A stretch of 64,000 nt of DNA, from assembly GCF_963678635.1 (NCBI RefSeq), contig NC_087066.1:52282312-52346311 (forward strand). The letters run 5' to 3'. The notes under the pieces are model-generated. The model searched no databases and was not told where the DNA came from. It saw nothing but the letters and a program-made list of their open reading frames with translations. The translations under genes and the position numbers were made by a program. Source of the stretch: Symsagittifera roscoffensis. Lineage: Eukaryota; Xenacoelomorpha; Acoela; Convolutidae. Positions 20,501-35,500 of this stretch are shown here, one piece after another (within the stretch, counting starts at the first letter, position 1; each line of letters opens with the position of its first letter).

Positions 20501-23500
20501 TTTCATAGGAACCAACGTCTAGAAGAAGCATAAATTATAAGTAACTTAGATGCAACTTCGAAGACAAAATGGACAAACAAAAGGGATTATAATCAATTAT
20601 AATCGATTATAATGGATTTTTGTGCAAACTAAGGAATTAGAAATTTGAATAAAAATTATGAATTATAATCAATTATAAGTGATTAAAATTGTATCGAAAA
20701 ATAGACGAATAAATAATCGATTATAATCGATTAGAATGGGTTATAATTAATTATAATTTGATTTTAAAAAGAGAGATTATAATCGATTATTAATTGAACA
20801 AAATCGATTGTTTCTCAATTTTAATAAGACTGGTATTAAAATCATAATATAAGCGATTATTAACGCTCGAAATTGGGTGTGGGTAGTAAAACTGCAAAAA
20901 AGCTGTTAAAAAATTAACGCTCGAAAAATTACAAATTAAAAGTACTCAAAACGTGTTCACACGACTTTTCCGTCCGTGTGATAAATGTTGAAAAAATTTG
21001 TTCACCTGTTCACGCTGACATGTTTTGATGCAGTTTTTATCCTGATAAGTCATTTTAAATCGAGTTTTTTATAGTGACTTTTAGAAAAAATCAAGGGGTG
21101 GAACTGGAAAAGAGCCAAAAATTGTTCACACGGCTTCTTACATGTAAGAAATGATGTAAACACTTGTTCACGTTTTGATGCAGTTAATAATATGAAAAGT
21201 AATTTTAAATAGACTTTTATATATCGAGTTTCAGAACAATCAAAGTGGGGACTGGAAAGAAAAGAAGCCAAATTTGACATACGGACTAATTAGCCATTGA
21301 CAAACATATTTGGTCTTCTTACTCAACCTTGTAAAACCACTCATTACATAATGAAATTGATGCTTATGAGAGGTGGGGAAAAGAGAGCCGCTCTCCAGCT
21401 TAGAAACAAAAAGTTATACACTGTGATTTTGTAACAATGGGGGGGGGTTTGCTGAGGTATATAATACGAAAAACTCTTTGTAAAAGAAGAGGGCAAAATG
21501 GTTGTTCAAACTGGTAAACTTAATCAACTGCTTCTCAAATTCAAACATAAATGATCTTGATTGATCATCTCTTGGATCTATTCCATAAGTTCTTCCATAT
21601 TTTGAGTCTTAAGAAGTTTGCTAAATTCTTGCTTTAATTTGATATTACATTGTTAGATGCGATGTGAAGAATCGACTCTTTCCCTAGCTATTTCGCAATG
21701 TTCTTGCAATATCCAAACCTTGCAATATTATTGGGAAGGAATGCCTATCTTGCCAGAATTCAGCAAGAGTCGGCTCTTTGGCTCTTTTCCAGTCCCCCCC
21801 CCCCCCCCTATGAGTTTTTCTGAATTCCAATAAATGAAAATCTATTTAACATGACTTTTGATGTTATAAACTGCATTAAAACGTGTCAGCGTGAACAGGT
21901 GAACAAATTTCTACAACATTTCTAACAGTCAAATTGCCGTGTGAACTATTTATGAACAGCTTTGTTTTGTAATGTTACGAGGGGGGTAGGAAACTGGAAA
22001 AGAGCCCCCTTTCAAATTCATTTTCGAAAAATCTATTTAACCTTGTCAAAATGCAATGAATCTTGGCGTGGTGAACAAATCGACAATTCTGAACAGATTT
22101 GTTCTTCATACTTTACAGCGTAGCATCACGCACTTAGCCTTAATAACACGTAAAACAAACATAAAACTCGGTATTTTCAAAGGTGGGAACTGGAAAAGAG
22201 CCGGCTCTTTTCTACTCCCCCCACATTTGATTTTCAGTTTTGAAAAAAAATTTATGTTGTCATAATGTAATGAAAATTGTATGGTGAACAAACAAGCTAA
22301 GGTGAATACATTTGTTCGTCATACCTCACTTCTTAACTTCGTAACATTGCGCATTTAGCGGTAAAAACATGTAAAATTGAACATAAAAATCAATATTTTA
22401 AGATGTGAGGGGAGGGGGAGGTGCAAAATACTTGTAAAATTGTTAGGCTCTTTTTCTTTTTTTCCCCACCTGCAAACTTTTACTGGTGAAATTTTGTTCA
22501 AGTGATCCGAATGATATGAAAATTGGCATGCGAACTATTTAGGCCATGACAAACGTAATTGGTCTGCATGTTCAACCTTGTTAAATTCCTTGTTACACCA
22601 AAAAATTGAGGCTTTTGCGAGCTGGAAGGGGAAGGAAAAACAGCCAAATTTTGCAAGATTTTGATTCTCAACTTAGATTGAAATTGCTTGTAAGAATCTT
22701 GGAAGATATAATTTAGTCTGAACTTTTCTGTAAATTTTTTCAAAAATATATCCCTGAAAGGCTGGATCAACGAGATTCTCTACTATCTTACAGCTTAAGT
22801 TTTCCGTTTTGGTCAATTTGAGAGTGCAAATCATGCAAGATGTGAATCGCAAACAAAAATGATGGCTCTTTTCCAGTCCCCCCTTTCAAAATACCGTGTT
22901 TTATGTTTGATTTAGGTGTTATCACGGCTAAATGCGTGATAGTACGCTGTAAAGTATGAAGAACAAATCTGTTCAGAATTGTCAATATGTTCACCACGCC
23001 AAATATCATTGCCTTATGAAAACGGTAAATAGGCTTTTCAAATTGAATTCATAAGGGGGGAACTGGAAAACAGCCAAAATGATAAACGAAAAAATTGCAT
23101 TCCACGAAAGATCATATAGACTAGCTTTGAATGTTTTTAAGCTTTAATTACTCACTTCATGGGCGATTGTTTTTGAAATTTTGCTGATTAGAATTTTCGT
23201 TATACGCTTGTATAGCTAAATCGTAGTTCTTATAATCGTTGTGATTTTATAATTTTTTTCCCGATCTCCAGAGGAAAAGGCATGTTTAGTTACATACAAT
23301 TAAATAGTCTTCCAATTTGTTTCAAGTGCAAGAAGAATTGTGACTTGTTCGTTTAATTTCTAATTACCTAATTGTTACCTAATGGTTATTGTCTGTTCTT
23401 GAACTTGCATACTTTTTTGAAGTCAATCTGTCACGGTTTCTTTTTATAGAACATTTTTAAACAGTCTTAATTCGGACTCTTTTTACTTCCCCTACCCACC

Positions 23501-26500
23501 TGCCAATTTCATAAATAAAATTACTGTCCACATTGTAGGTTTGTTATTAAAATTGAAATTCAGACTAATAAGGCAATGACAAACACATTTCGTCTTCAAA
23601 ATCAACCTTATAAAGCCACTCGTTAGACAATAAACTTGACGCTCGTGTGAGGTGGGTGGGGGGAGGAGGAAAAGGAGCCTTAATTCGTATTCTTTGGTTT
23701 AGTTTTAGCTTATATATTTTAATACCCACCTCTCACTTTCAATTTGAAAAACTCTGTTACTTTTGTCATAATGCTATGAAACTTGGCATGGTGAACAAAG
23801 AAACAAGAGTGAACAGATTGTTATTTACAATTAATTTGTAAGATCAAGCATGTAGCCACAACAACTCGTAAAACCGTTACAAAATTAGGTAAACTGAAAA
23901 ATTTGGAAGGCGGAGATAGAAGAAAAAAGTGAACGAATATATAGATTCAGGAGAGTCAATGGTTCTTTTTCTTTTCATCCACCTGCTGTTTTTTGTTTTA
24001 AACTCTTCAAGAATGAGAAGGAAGCATTTCTAAAAGGCTTGTGTGAATTTGAATGTGGTATTATATTGAAACCCTATTTTTGGTTATTTGAATACCAAAA
24101 AACTAAATATCTGTTTCAGTACCTGAAAAATTGATCTGAATTTTTGGGGGCGTTCAACAGTGCCGAAGTACAACAGTGCCGAAAAAGGCGGGAAAATTTC
24201 AGAATAATTTACACGCATTTTCTAAAGAGTGGGAAATTACTGACGCTAATTATCAAAGAAAATCACTCCAATTTTGGCGCCCATATGTCTGCAACTGCAA
24301 ATTAAACAATTATTTTGGCGTCAAAACGTCTAAATTGCAAATTTTCTTGCTCAAAATCTTAAAGTTTTACTTAAGATTGTAATCGATCGCTGTTCAATTT
24401 TTGATTGCCGCACTTAGTATGTTGAAATTTATTCAAACTTTCGGCACTGTTGAACAAAGTTTTCCTTTTCGGCACTGTTGAACAAAGTTTTCATTTTCGG
24501 CACTGTTGTACTTCGGCACTGTTGTACTGCCCCAAATTTTTGAATAGCTTTGAACATTAATTTAGAGCCACATTAAAAATGTCGCTCTAAATTGACGCTC
24601 ACTTTAGTCAAAAATTCTGACCAGTTTTTCTCGTACTGAAACAGATATTTATTTTTTTGGCATTCAAATAAAATTTTTTTGGAATTAGAATCACAGCACA
24701 GTGTTTGAATATGATAACATAGTTGTTTTCTTACCTGCTTTCTACAAACTACTTGAAATCGGCAGGAAACCCAGACCTCTCGGCATGTTTCTTTTTCATT
24801 CATGAAAGAATCAAAACAAAAAAATCAAGTGGATGGAAACTGGAAACAAAAACTTTAAGTATCCTGGATCTAATTATTATTATGATCATCAAATTAGAGC
24901 CACATAATTTGGCAAATTTTTTCAGTACAAAAATAACCTTGGTTCATTGGTTTTTAGAGCTTTGCTCGTTTTCACTCCCCGCATTTGAGTTTAACTTTCG
25001 AAAATTTATCTCAACATTGTCATAATTAAACGGTGAACAAACTATTTATTGTGAAGAGTTCTACCAACTTTTCCTTGTAACATCACCCCATTTAGCTATT
25101 ATAAAACGTAAATAAACTGTAAAAATAAAAACTTTGTAAAGTGGGGATAGTGAGATATATTTTAATATTTTCCAGTGTGCCAAATTGTTGCCCCACACAA
25201 CTCCATTCCCCCTCTCCCACCCATTCGCTAAGAAACTAGAAAAAAGGGTTGTTCAAAAAAACTGTGGTCGGATTGAAACATTCTGTGCTAATTTTTGTTA
25301 TCCTTGCTTAAAAAATCATGTCATAATGTTTGATTGCTAACCCTGATTTTTTTGTCTCTTTTTTTTTCGCTTTACAAATTTTTCGGCTGACATGGTTTCG
25401 GCTTATGTTTTCTGGACTTGATATTTTTTTCATGGCTCAGTATCCTTTAGCCAAAAAAAAAATCTGCCGAAGGACCCTTACTAAACTCATCTTATCTATT
25501 GCTTCATAGACACTACTTCATCCTGAACCGCCTCGCATTCCTGTTCGAATTTGGCAAGTCCACCGAGTTCAGCAATGGACAAGGTGGAGGTATGTTCATG
25601 ATCACACCGGAGATGTTCTACAAGGCACAGAATGGGTTCATGATGATAGGTGTGGACCAGCTGGATCTTAAATTGCTGCAGGAATATTGTGTGGACTATG
25701 CTAGTATGCCCTACGAGAAGATAAATATCCCGATCAACTCCGCTCTCACCCTTATGATTCTCATACAGGTACGCAACGGCAGAGGGGATTTAAGAGTTCT
25801 CGAGAGGGAGAGATTTTATTTAAAAGTATAAGTTTCTTAGGTACACAACATTGATTTTTCCAAATAAATATATAAACTATGAGATCGATGCACTTTTTGA
25901 GTTCAATTGAAATTAGTCTGCTGAAAGTTATCTGAATAGCATTTATCAAACGCGAACGTGGAAATGGGCGTAAAAACGTGAACAATTTATAGTTTCGAAG
26001 GTGTAATTTAATTCTTAGATTTCCACCGGAATGGAAACTTCAGTTTTGATCCAGTTTTCTCAAGTTGCGTAAAATTATCAAAAAATTGCAAATTCCAATT
26101 TTCTCAAGTCGGGTTAATTTTATCAAAAAAGTGCCAATTATAAATTGCTTTTGAAATTCTAAGAGCTTTATTGGTTTTGTTTGAAATTCGAAAGCTGAAT
26201 TTTTTCAAAATTCAAAACTTTATTATGTCTGTGTCTTTAATTATGTGTGAAATAATTAATGTTTTCTTGCCAAAAATGTTCAAAATAGGTCCTTTGCTCC
26301 AACTTTCCAACTTTTTGCGAGAATCATGCCTATTCCCTATCGAACAGTTATACTCACTATGGATCAGACAATATACTGCAAAAGTGGTTTTTTAACCAGA
26401 TTGTGTTGATGAATTATCATCTGGCTCGCTTAACTGGAACAAATTTGTTTTGTTTAGATGAAGGGGAATGCGCCAATGCGTTACGAGATTGAGGTCAGTT

Positions 26501-29500
26501 AAATACCACAAATGTGTGAATTTATTTTTCTTTCACTACCAACAAAAACTTTTCCAGCATCCCCTCCTGTAACAGTTCAATATAAAATTGTTTAACAACT
26601 CTCATTTGCAAAAACAGTAGTTCGTAAAAACAGCAATTCGCATGTCAGAAAAGTTAGTAACTTTTTGATAAAATTTGGTAAGGAATGGTTTACCAAAATG
26701 CAGAAGCTTGAGTCAGTTTATCAATTATTGAATTGACTAACGAAAAAGTTATGCTCTATCATCTAACAAGGCTGCTCATGTCGGGGTAAAGCTCTGAATG
26801 TTCCTTCCGACTGACCTTTAACTTTCATGAAATGAATTTTGATCAAAAAAATGTCTAAATAATTTTCAACATGCCAAAAAAGTTTTTATATATATTTATA
26901 TAATGTTAAGAGTCAGCTTAGATTTCTTCATTTATTAAGAGTAATGAACGTAATGAACACTCTTATATAAGTCTTGCTGATTTTTTGTTTTTTTTTCAGA
27001 AAAAGTCTTAAAAGTCTCTAATAACTGCACATCTGCATTCATGCATATTGATGCATTAGGAATGTACTTAGGTATATATGCACTTTTCCAGTTCAATTGA
27101 AATTCATCTGCTGAAAAAGACGTAAAAAGCATTCTCCAAATACGAACGTGGAAATGGCGCGAAAAAACGTGAACGATTTCTAGTCTCGAAAGTGGAAAAT
27201 AATTTTCAGATTTCCAGCTTAATAAAAACTTTACCTATTGATCCAGTTTCCTTAATTTGGGTTCATGTTATCAAAAAGCGTCAATCATAAATTGTTCTAG
27301 AAATTCAAAGAGCTAAAAGGGCAGCTACTTTTTTCTTTGAAGTTCGAAAGTTGAGAATTTTTCAAGAAAGTCAGTGTTTTTTTAAGTATATTGCGTTCAT
27401 TACTCTTTTACAATCTTCGATTGGCTATGTTATTAAATGTTCCATGTATTCCGAATGTAATATTTTTTTTCCGAGTGCATCGTTCAAGAAAGTTCTTCAA
27501 ATTTAACTTTCTAGCATTATTTGTAGAAAAACAAGAAATCTTGATCCAGCTTCAAAGCTATGCAGTACTTGTCAATTTATCCCAAAGTTTTGCGCGAAAA
27601 GATTTATTTTCTGAAACAAGCCAACCTACCAAGACATTTTCTTATTTTTGTACTAACTTTTTCAAAATTGAATTTTTTGCTGACTGCAAGTATAGAAATA
27701 ATTCGAAAAAGAGATACACGAAATTTATTGAAGCAAAAATATTTAGCCGCAATAGCTGAATTAAGCATGCTAATGAAGGAATGAAACTAATTCGAGTTTT
27801 CGTTGTTTCTTTAGCTGGCTTGAACAACTTAAAGTTTTTTTTGCGAGGATATCCTTGCTATAAATGAAACCTATATATGAGAAGTATTTAGGAAGCACTC
27901 CAAGCTACGAAAAAAATTCCAATATGCCAAATTCTCCTGGATTCAACAGTTTGCTTGAATAAAATTTAATTTTTTTTGCAAAGAACAATATAAGCTATAA
28001 AAAAATTTCAAAGTCTTATAACTTTGATAGCTAGCGTAGAAAACTTCACTTTTGCGACCTGATTTGCTCAAAAAAACTAGTTGAAAAGTTTCAAAAAATC
28101 CATAGCTTTTAATCGTTGCCTAAAAACGCATAATTTTCGTGAACCGTTTCGCCTAACCGGAAAAACTTCAATTTATTTGAAGCTTCATCTCGTTTGAAAG
28201 TTTTGAAAAAACATGACTTACAAAATGGGTTTAACTTTTCACAAGCAGATTCGCTGAAACAGGTAATGTGGTACTTTTCAGTTTCTTCGCTTGAAAGTTT
28301 TGCTTAGCGAGACTGCAAACCGAATATTGTAACAGTATATTTTTATAAAAAAAGACTTTCATCGCTCGAACAGCCTGTTTAGAGAAACATGAATTTTTTG
28401 CCAATAACTTTGCTCTATGAATTAGCTTGCTTTTAAAAGCTTGCTCTGTGAATTTTCTTGACATAATTCGATATTCCATTGGCTTGCTTAGAAAAAAAAA
28501 ACATTTTGCGAACCGACTTACTATGCTGCCTCAAAACTAACCTTGTCCAAATCCATTCACGCAGAGAATTAAATTGAAAGTTTTCAAAATTTCATTGCTT
28601 GAATAGCTTGCTCAGACCAATCAATTTCATGCCATTTGGTTGATTAGTCGAGACGGACTTGCTAGCTCATTTTAAATTAGATTCCTTTCCGGTCTCAAAT
28701 CTAGTTCAGTCTGAATTTTGATAATACTGATGTTGTTCGGTTTGAACATAAAACTACAAGTGTCAATCATAGGGGAAACTGTCATAGGACAAGTTTCCAA
28801 GTGGGGCAAGTTGACATAGGACAAGTTGTCACGTATGACAAACTAGTATAGGGCAATATTTTGTAGGATTAGTTGTCCTATATAAACGTAATTTATAATT
28901 TGAGTGCAGGGCATAAGCAGTTTTCAGATGATAAAAGTAATTCCCGTCAGAGAAAAAAATTTAAAAACTTGTCTGATGAAAGATAACCCGGAGCCGAAAT
29001 ATTCAGTCACTTTTTTGAAAATTAAAACGCTCAATAATAGGATAACAACATCAAGCAATCAGTTTGACTACGGATCTTGAAAGAAGAAAAAAATATGTGA
29101 AAAACTGCATCCATGAATCAGATGTTTACCTTTGAGTTTTGTGTCGTTTCATGTGCTCTATGAAAAAAAAGTAATTATAGCAAAACTTTTCTTCAGTACA
29201 TTTTTTGTTCAGAAGCTCTTGATACTCAATTTTTTTTTATTTACAATTTTACTTCTGTTCTTTTGAATTATTTACAGGGATAGATTATATGTCTAAACTA
29301 TTCGCAGGTATTCAATATAAACCTCGAATGTTACCGAGTTGTTTGTTGAGATGAATCCGTTTGATCGATCTCGGAGGAAGTCCCAGTGCACAAATTTATG
29401 TAATCCAGGACCCCATTCTTTTGTTTTCTGCAGCTTTCCGGAAAATTTTGTGTTCTTTACAGGGTCAGAACTCAAAATTACGGCCTGAAAACTGCCGTCT

Positions 29501-32500
29501 ATTTCCAAATGAGTTGGTCTAGTTGTAGCTAAATCGATGTTCAAGTAAGCTCCCACCCAGTTTTCTCCATCCCTTTCAAGATAAGCAAGAGATATGTCGA
29601 AAAGGAAGCCACCATAGTGATATTTCTCAGACTCTTGAAATCCACTGAAGACAGAGCTGAGATCATTTATTGTCCTTTGGAACGTTAAATTTTTGACCTC
29701 ATTTCGGTAACTTGGACGAACAAGTTCCAGGCAGCCTGAATCCAAGAGTATCTTCAGCTCAGGGGTCAAAGTAGCTTTTCGTTCAGCAAACTGTGTGATC
29801 AAACTTTTTTGTCTTTCAATTTGCGCAAGTTTCGTTTTCTTTTCGTTAATTGATCGAATTTCCTTGTCAGCTTCTGAAATCTGTGTCGCAATATTACCCA
29901 GATACGGCAATAAGGCAGTTGCTTTCTCCATGTAATGAGTTTCGTCGGAGATTTCGTTCAACACCTCTCGAACTCCGTAAAGAGGTTTCAAGTCAGAAAC
30001 TTTTACTTGAATCACAGTACTACATACAGCGCATTTAGTTGCTCTTCCGTTGTTGTGTTTGAGAGTATTCAAACATGTCCTGGGAGGTCCACAATAGGAA
30101 TGTCCACAACTTAGGGCATGGAGGTTATAAAGTACTTCAAGACATATTGGACAATTCATCTTTCTTAATAACGAAATAAAGAATTAAGACAGCGAAACCT
30201 TTGAAAACAGAAATTTTCTGCGAAAACAGTAGCGGATTTAGGGGAAGAATCGGACGCCCCCTCCCCTCAAGGGTTCGACCCACTCACCCACCAAAAAGTG
30301 AATGCAAACAAATTTCTAGCTGAGCTGAAAAAAAATTGCTTCAATGAGTTTGTGGTCAAAAGTTTTGGATTTAAATGTTGCTCAAAAAACAAACCCGCAC
30401 AAATTCAGTCTAAATCTCACCTGGCGGTAAAATCAATTATGTATCTGTTGCAATTTCCAGAGAAGTAAGCAAAAGTAGTAACAAATAAAGCAAAAAGAGC
30501 TTCGGATGTTTTTGTTCAAATATTTGACGTGTGAAAGCGTGCTTTTTAAAAAACGCACGCGATAAACTAGTATAGCTCAAACAGAAACAAAAGTTATAAT
30601 CAAAAACGAGCACGAGCAGAAAGATTTGTCTGTGTGTTTTAACCAGCTTATCGAAAATATACATGCACTTATGAAACTTTTTTATTTTTTGTACTTGAAA
30701 AATATGATATACACAGAAAGTTAGCAAGCTTTTCTGTATAAACTTTGATTGTTCATCAAATATTTTCAATAACTTTTCTGGATAATTTGGCAATTTTAAT
30801 AAAGCCAGGTTTTACATATTAAACGGCAGCGTGGGTTTCCATACTTTTGCTCCGATTCGAACAGTTTTGTTCTTTTTTTCTTAGTACTGGAGGTAGAGGA
30901 TAAAAAATAGAAAACTGAAAATTTCAAAAGTGAAGCAGTATTTCAAAAAACAGTACCCGCACTCAGTAAAAACACAAAATAATCGATTAGATTATAGTTA
31001 TAATTGTATTTTTTAGCAAAATCATAATTAATTATAAACGCCAATTTTGGATGTTTTAATGATTTATAATCCATTATAATGATAACTTTTTTGGCGAAGT
31101 TTTAATAAATTATTATAAATTTTTCCGAATATCATAATCTCTTATAATCTATTATAATCTTTTATAATAGAATACAATCCCTTTTTCTATTAAAATATCA
31201 TTTCATAAGAATATGAGGTGGTAAATAAGGGATGATTAATAAGTGTTATTAATAAGGAGTGAATTAATGAGATTTGAGTGATAAATCCAGTAGCAATTCA
31301 GATCAAGTATAAATGGTAAATCACCCGCACAAAGTTGCTCGAACTAATGACTAAAGGTCATGTTTCACCAGCTATTTGTAACAAAAATCGGGAAGTGATC
31401 TTTCAGTTTGAACTGAATAAGAAAGATCAATTCCAGTTCAGTTAGGAAAAATCACCAATACCCCGCATTTCAAATTAGGTGGTTCCTAGTAGAATGTCTC
31501 GGAAAAATGCAGTTTTGCACTTTCCCAAGTTTTTCGTCAATGCGTCTGCAGGCATGTTTGCTGTTGGTAAAAAGGTTAATGTCACCTTCTCCTTTTCAAC
31601 TAACTCTCGAAGAAAGGTAGTTTTATGGCAAAATGCTTCGTCTTTCCGTGGTTCATTGAGTGTTTACTAAGGGCAATACAAGCTTGGTTATCAACGAAAA
31701 TTTCTAGAGGCCTATTACAAATTATGCCTAAGTCGCTAAGTATGCCCTGTAAATGAATTCCTTCCTTCACTGTTTCGACCACAGCATTGTGTTATGCTTC
31801 GGCTGTTGAAGTTGATACACAACGCTGAAGTCTGCTAGACCAACTTATTACACCTGAGTTGTCACTGAGTTTAAAACAATATCCTGAGGTACTTCTCCTA
31901 TTGTCTATATTTCCTGCCCAGTCCGCATCCGAATAGCTAATAAGATTCAAGGTCTTAACCCTCCTGTATACTAAAGTTAAACTTTTTGTTCCTAGCAGAT
32001 ACCTAAGACAATTTTTTCCGGCTTTCCAATGCTTTTCACCTAGGTTTTCCACAAAAGAACTTAGAAGATTTGCTGCAAAGCAAATGACGGGTCTACTTGA
32101 TAAAGCTAGGTAATTTAGACAACCAACAAGTCCCCGATAGTCACATTTTTTCATATTTTCTTGTTCTATGCTACCTTCTAAAGGACAATCTTCTTTTGTC
32201 AGTTTTTCGTTTTCACCAAGAGTGGTCGTTATCGGCTTTGCCTCGGTCATCTTAATTCTTGAGATCAATTTTTCAACATATTTCTCCTGGTTTATCCTAA
32301 TTTCGTTTCCTGAGTAATCAACTTTCATTCCTAAGAACCATTTAAGTACACTTATCTCGCTGATCTCAAATTTTTCAGAGATATTGTTTTCAAACCAGCT
32401 ACAGAAATTTTTGTCTGCTTCACAAACCACTGTATCATCGACCCACTAGCAAATTAAACCTTCTATCTCTCCCTCAATCCTCCTAACAAACAAGCACTCA

Positions 32501-35500
32501 TCAAAAACTGAATTTTCAAAACCTAATTCGGCAAGATAGCTTTTTAGAGTCCTATGCCAGTTTCTACCGGACTGCTTCAGTCCATAAAGACTTTTCTTCA
32601 GAAGACAAGCTAAGAGTTTTCCTTCTTCATCAAACTTCTCGAACCCTTCAGGTTGCTTCGTAAGAATTTCTTCATCTAGTTTGGCATTCAAGTATGCAGT
32701 TTTGATGTCTAACTGTCTCAACTGATACCTATTTTGAACTATTCTGAACTCAGGACTATTCTTATGGTCGACAGCTTGGCTGTAGGCGAATACGTTTCCT
32801 GAAAATCCCTTACCTCAACTTGGCTAAAACCTTTAGCAATAAACCTAGCCTTAAACCTAGAAATTTCACCATTAGGTCCGTACTTCAAAGCAATATGCCA
32901 TCTGCTGCCTATAGGCTTCTCTCCTCTAATTCTAACTAGTTCCCAAACTTTGTTTTTCTCTAATGAATCAAACTCTTTCTTCATTGCTTCTTGCCAGTCA
33001 TGGTCTGCTAAAGCTTCCTTAGCACTTTTTGGTATATTTTTTCGATAAAATTTCCAAAGAATTTTACATCACCTACTCTTTCTCCTTCGTCTTTTTCTAT
33101 CTTTTTCTCAAAGTAGAACTTAGATTCATCAAAATTAACGTTTCTAGACTTTTGCACTTTGAGTTTTCCTTCACTCTCATTTCCTATCAGATAAGCTTTA
33201 CTATTTTCCGATGTCCCCAGAAATATTCCCCTTTTAGAGTTTTTGTCTAGTTTTTTGTGAAACTGTTTTTCCACAAAACTATACGCTACACACCCAAAGG
33301 TTTTAACAAAATTAAGGTTGGGTTTTTCTCCAAACATAGACTCGTAGGATGTTTTGCCTATCGCAGAATGAAAGCACATATTTTTGAGATTAGTAGCCAT
33401 ATTAAGAGCATAAGGCCAAAAAATTTTCGATAAATTCGCTTCAAAAATCATGCAGCGAGCCATTGGAGTAATTGTTCCCCACACCCTTTCTATCTTTCCG
33501 TTCTCTTGAGGGGTATAAGGAGCCGATGTTTCCAGTCTTATTCTTTGTTTCCTACAAACTCGCTTAAAATCCTGACCAGTGTATTCTCCTGCGCCATCTG
33601 AAACTAGAGTCTGAGGGACTCCTATGTCTGCTTCGAACTTTTCCAATTTTTCTGTTGCCTCATCTCTCATCTTCATGAAAAAAATTTTCAGATATCTAGA
33701 AAAACTGTCCACGAAACATATAGCATGTCTATGCCCATCCTCTGCTATCGGGTCCATAGGACCTAAAATATCTGTGTGAACAAAATCTAGTGTCCTGGTT
33801 ACCCTTATATAAAAATCTTTCGGGACTGGCTTCTTTTTTGCTTTATTTAACTCACATTTCACTAAAGTTTCACAATTCTCAATCTAAAATCACTTATCTT
33901 CATGCCTTCAACATGTTGCTCCAAATGACTTAAATCTTTGTAGTTATTATGACCCATCCTGCGATGCCACTGTTTCAAGGTGCTAACTACATAACACTCG
34001 TCTTTTCCTACAGAAGTTTCCCATAAAAAGAGACCACTTTCCTCTCTTAATGAGTAAACTAAACCATTTCCCTGGCGAACGAACGAGCTCGCACCAAAAA
34101 CAACTTCTGCTCCTGCTTTCCTCATTTTTGATACACTCAGCAAATTTCGTGAGTTTTCAGGAACGTACAAAGTATCCTTCAGCTCAATCATCTTAAATTT
34201 GCCTTTCTCATCTTTCACTCTGAATCTAACTTCACCTTTCCGTAAAATTTTTGATTCAGAGAAATTTGCATTGCTAACCGATCCTTTGAAGTTCTCATCT
34301 AAACTAACAAACATGTCTCGATCCTTAATCATATTACTGGTAGCTCCAGAGTCTACAACTAAGTCCTCGCCCGGCGACACTCCACTCAGGAAACTAAAAT
34401 GAGCCTCTGTTTCAGCTACTAGGTTCTTCTTTTCTCGTTTAGTCTTACTAATGAACTTTTTCTTTGCTTGGCAATATTTTGCAATATGTCCAAACTCCTT
34501 GCACTCATAGCACTGAGTTTTTCGAGGTCTGTCTTCCTTATCTCGTCTGCTGCCTAAGTTTTCTCTGCACTGTTTCGACTAATGTCTTGTTTTATGACAC
34601 TTGAAACAAACTCTATTCTCGCTATTAAAAGCAAGCTCTATTTCAATTTACTTGTCTCTCGCTATCAAAATTCATTAAATCTTTTTTCAACTCAACTAAA
34701 CTTTTCTCATCTCTACTAAACTTAGCTATAGTAGAAAAAATTTCCAATTGTTTTGGAAGTCCTTTCAAAATAATTGATATTAACATCTTTTCACTCACTC
34801 CTTCGTTCACTTGTTTTAAGTTATATTGAATCTCCTCTGCTCTAGTCAAATAATCTATCACTGTTTCATAGCTAATCTTTTTCAAAGTTGTAAGTTAGGA
34901 GATTAATTTTTGCAGCCTGGGTCTTTCAAAACTCTTAAATCTTTTCCGTAAAACATCCCAAGCTTTGCTAAAAACAAAACTGATTTCTTATCTAGAGCCT
35001 GTACAAGTTCGTACCAGATATGCAACAGTTTTTCTTCAAAAATCTCTTTTCCTTTATCTATCGCAGCTTGTTTTTGATCACTGCTTGCATTCGGTCTTAA
35101 ACTTGGCATAAAATTTCTATAATTAACTGTCTCATCCAAAATCTTGTTTAACTTCAAGTGGAAATTCTTGCCTCGAATTGCTCTTCAAAATAAGAAAAAT
35201 CTTCTTCTTTTCCCGAAAAAACTATCCTATCAGTTTTCGACATTTCTTTTCTAATCCAAATTCTTATATTTGACTTAATTCTCACACAAAGGTTAAACTC
35301 CAATCCAAAATTCAAAAAATTAAATATTGCCCTAGGTAAAGTTCAATGACCCCGTTTTCTCTTACATCAAACTCCTAATCTATAAACATCAATATTGCCC
35401 GCTTATATAACTATGCAAGTATATTTGATTACCTAAATCTGATTCTGAACCTAAAGGTCTGCGTACCGAATAACACATCAGCAAATTAGCAAAGCTAAGG

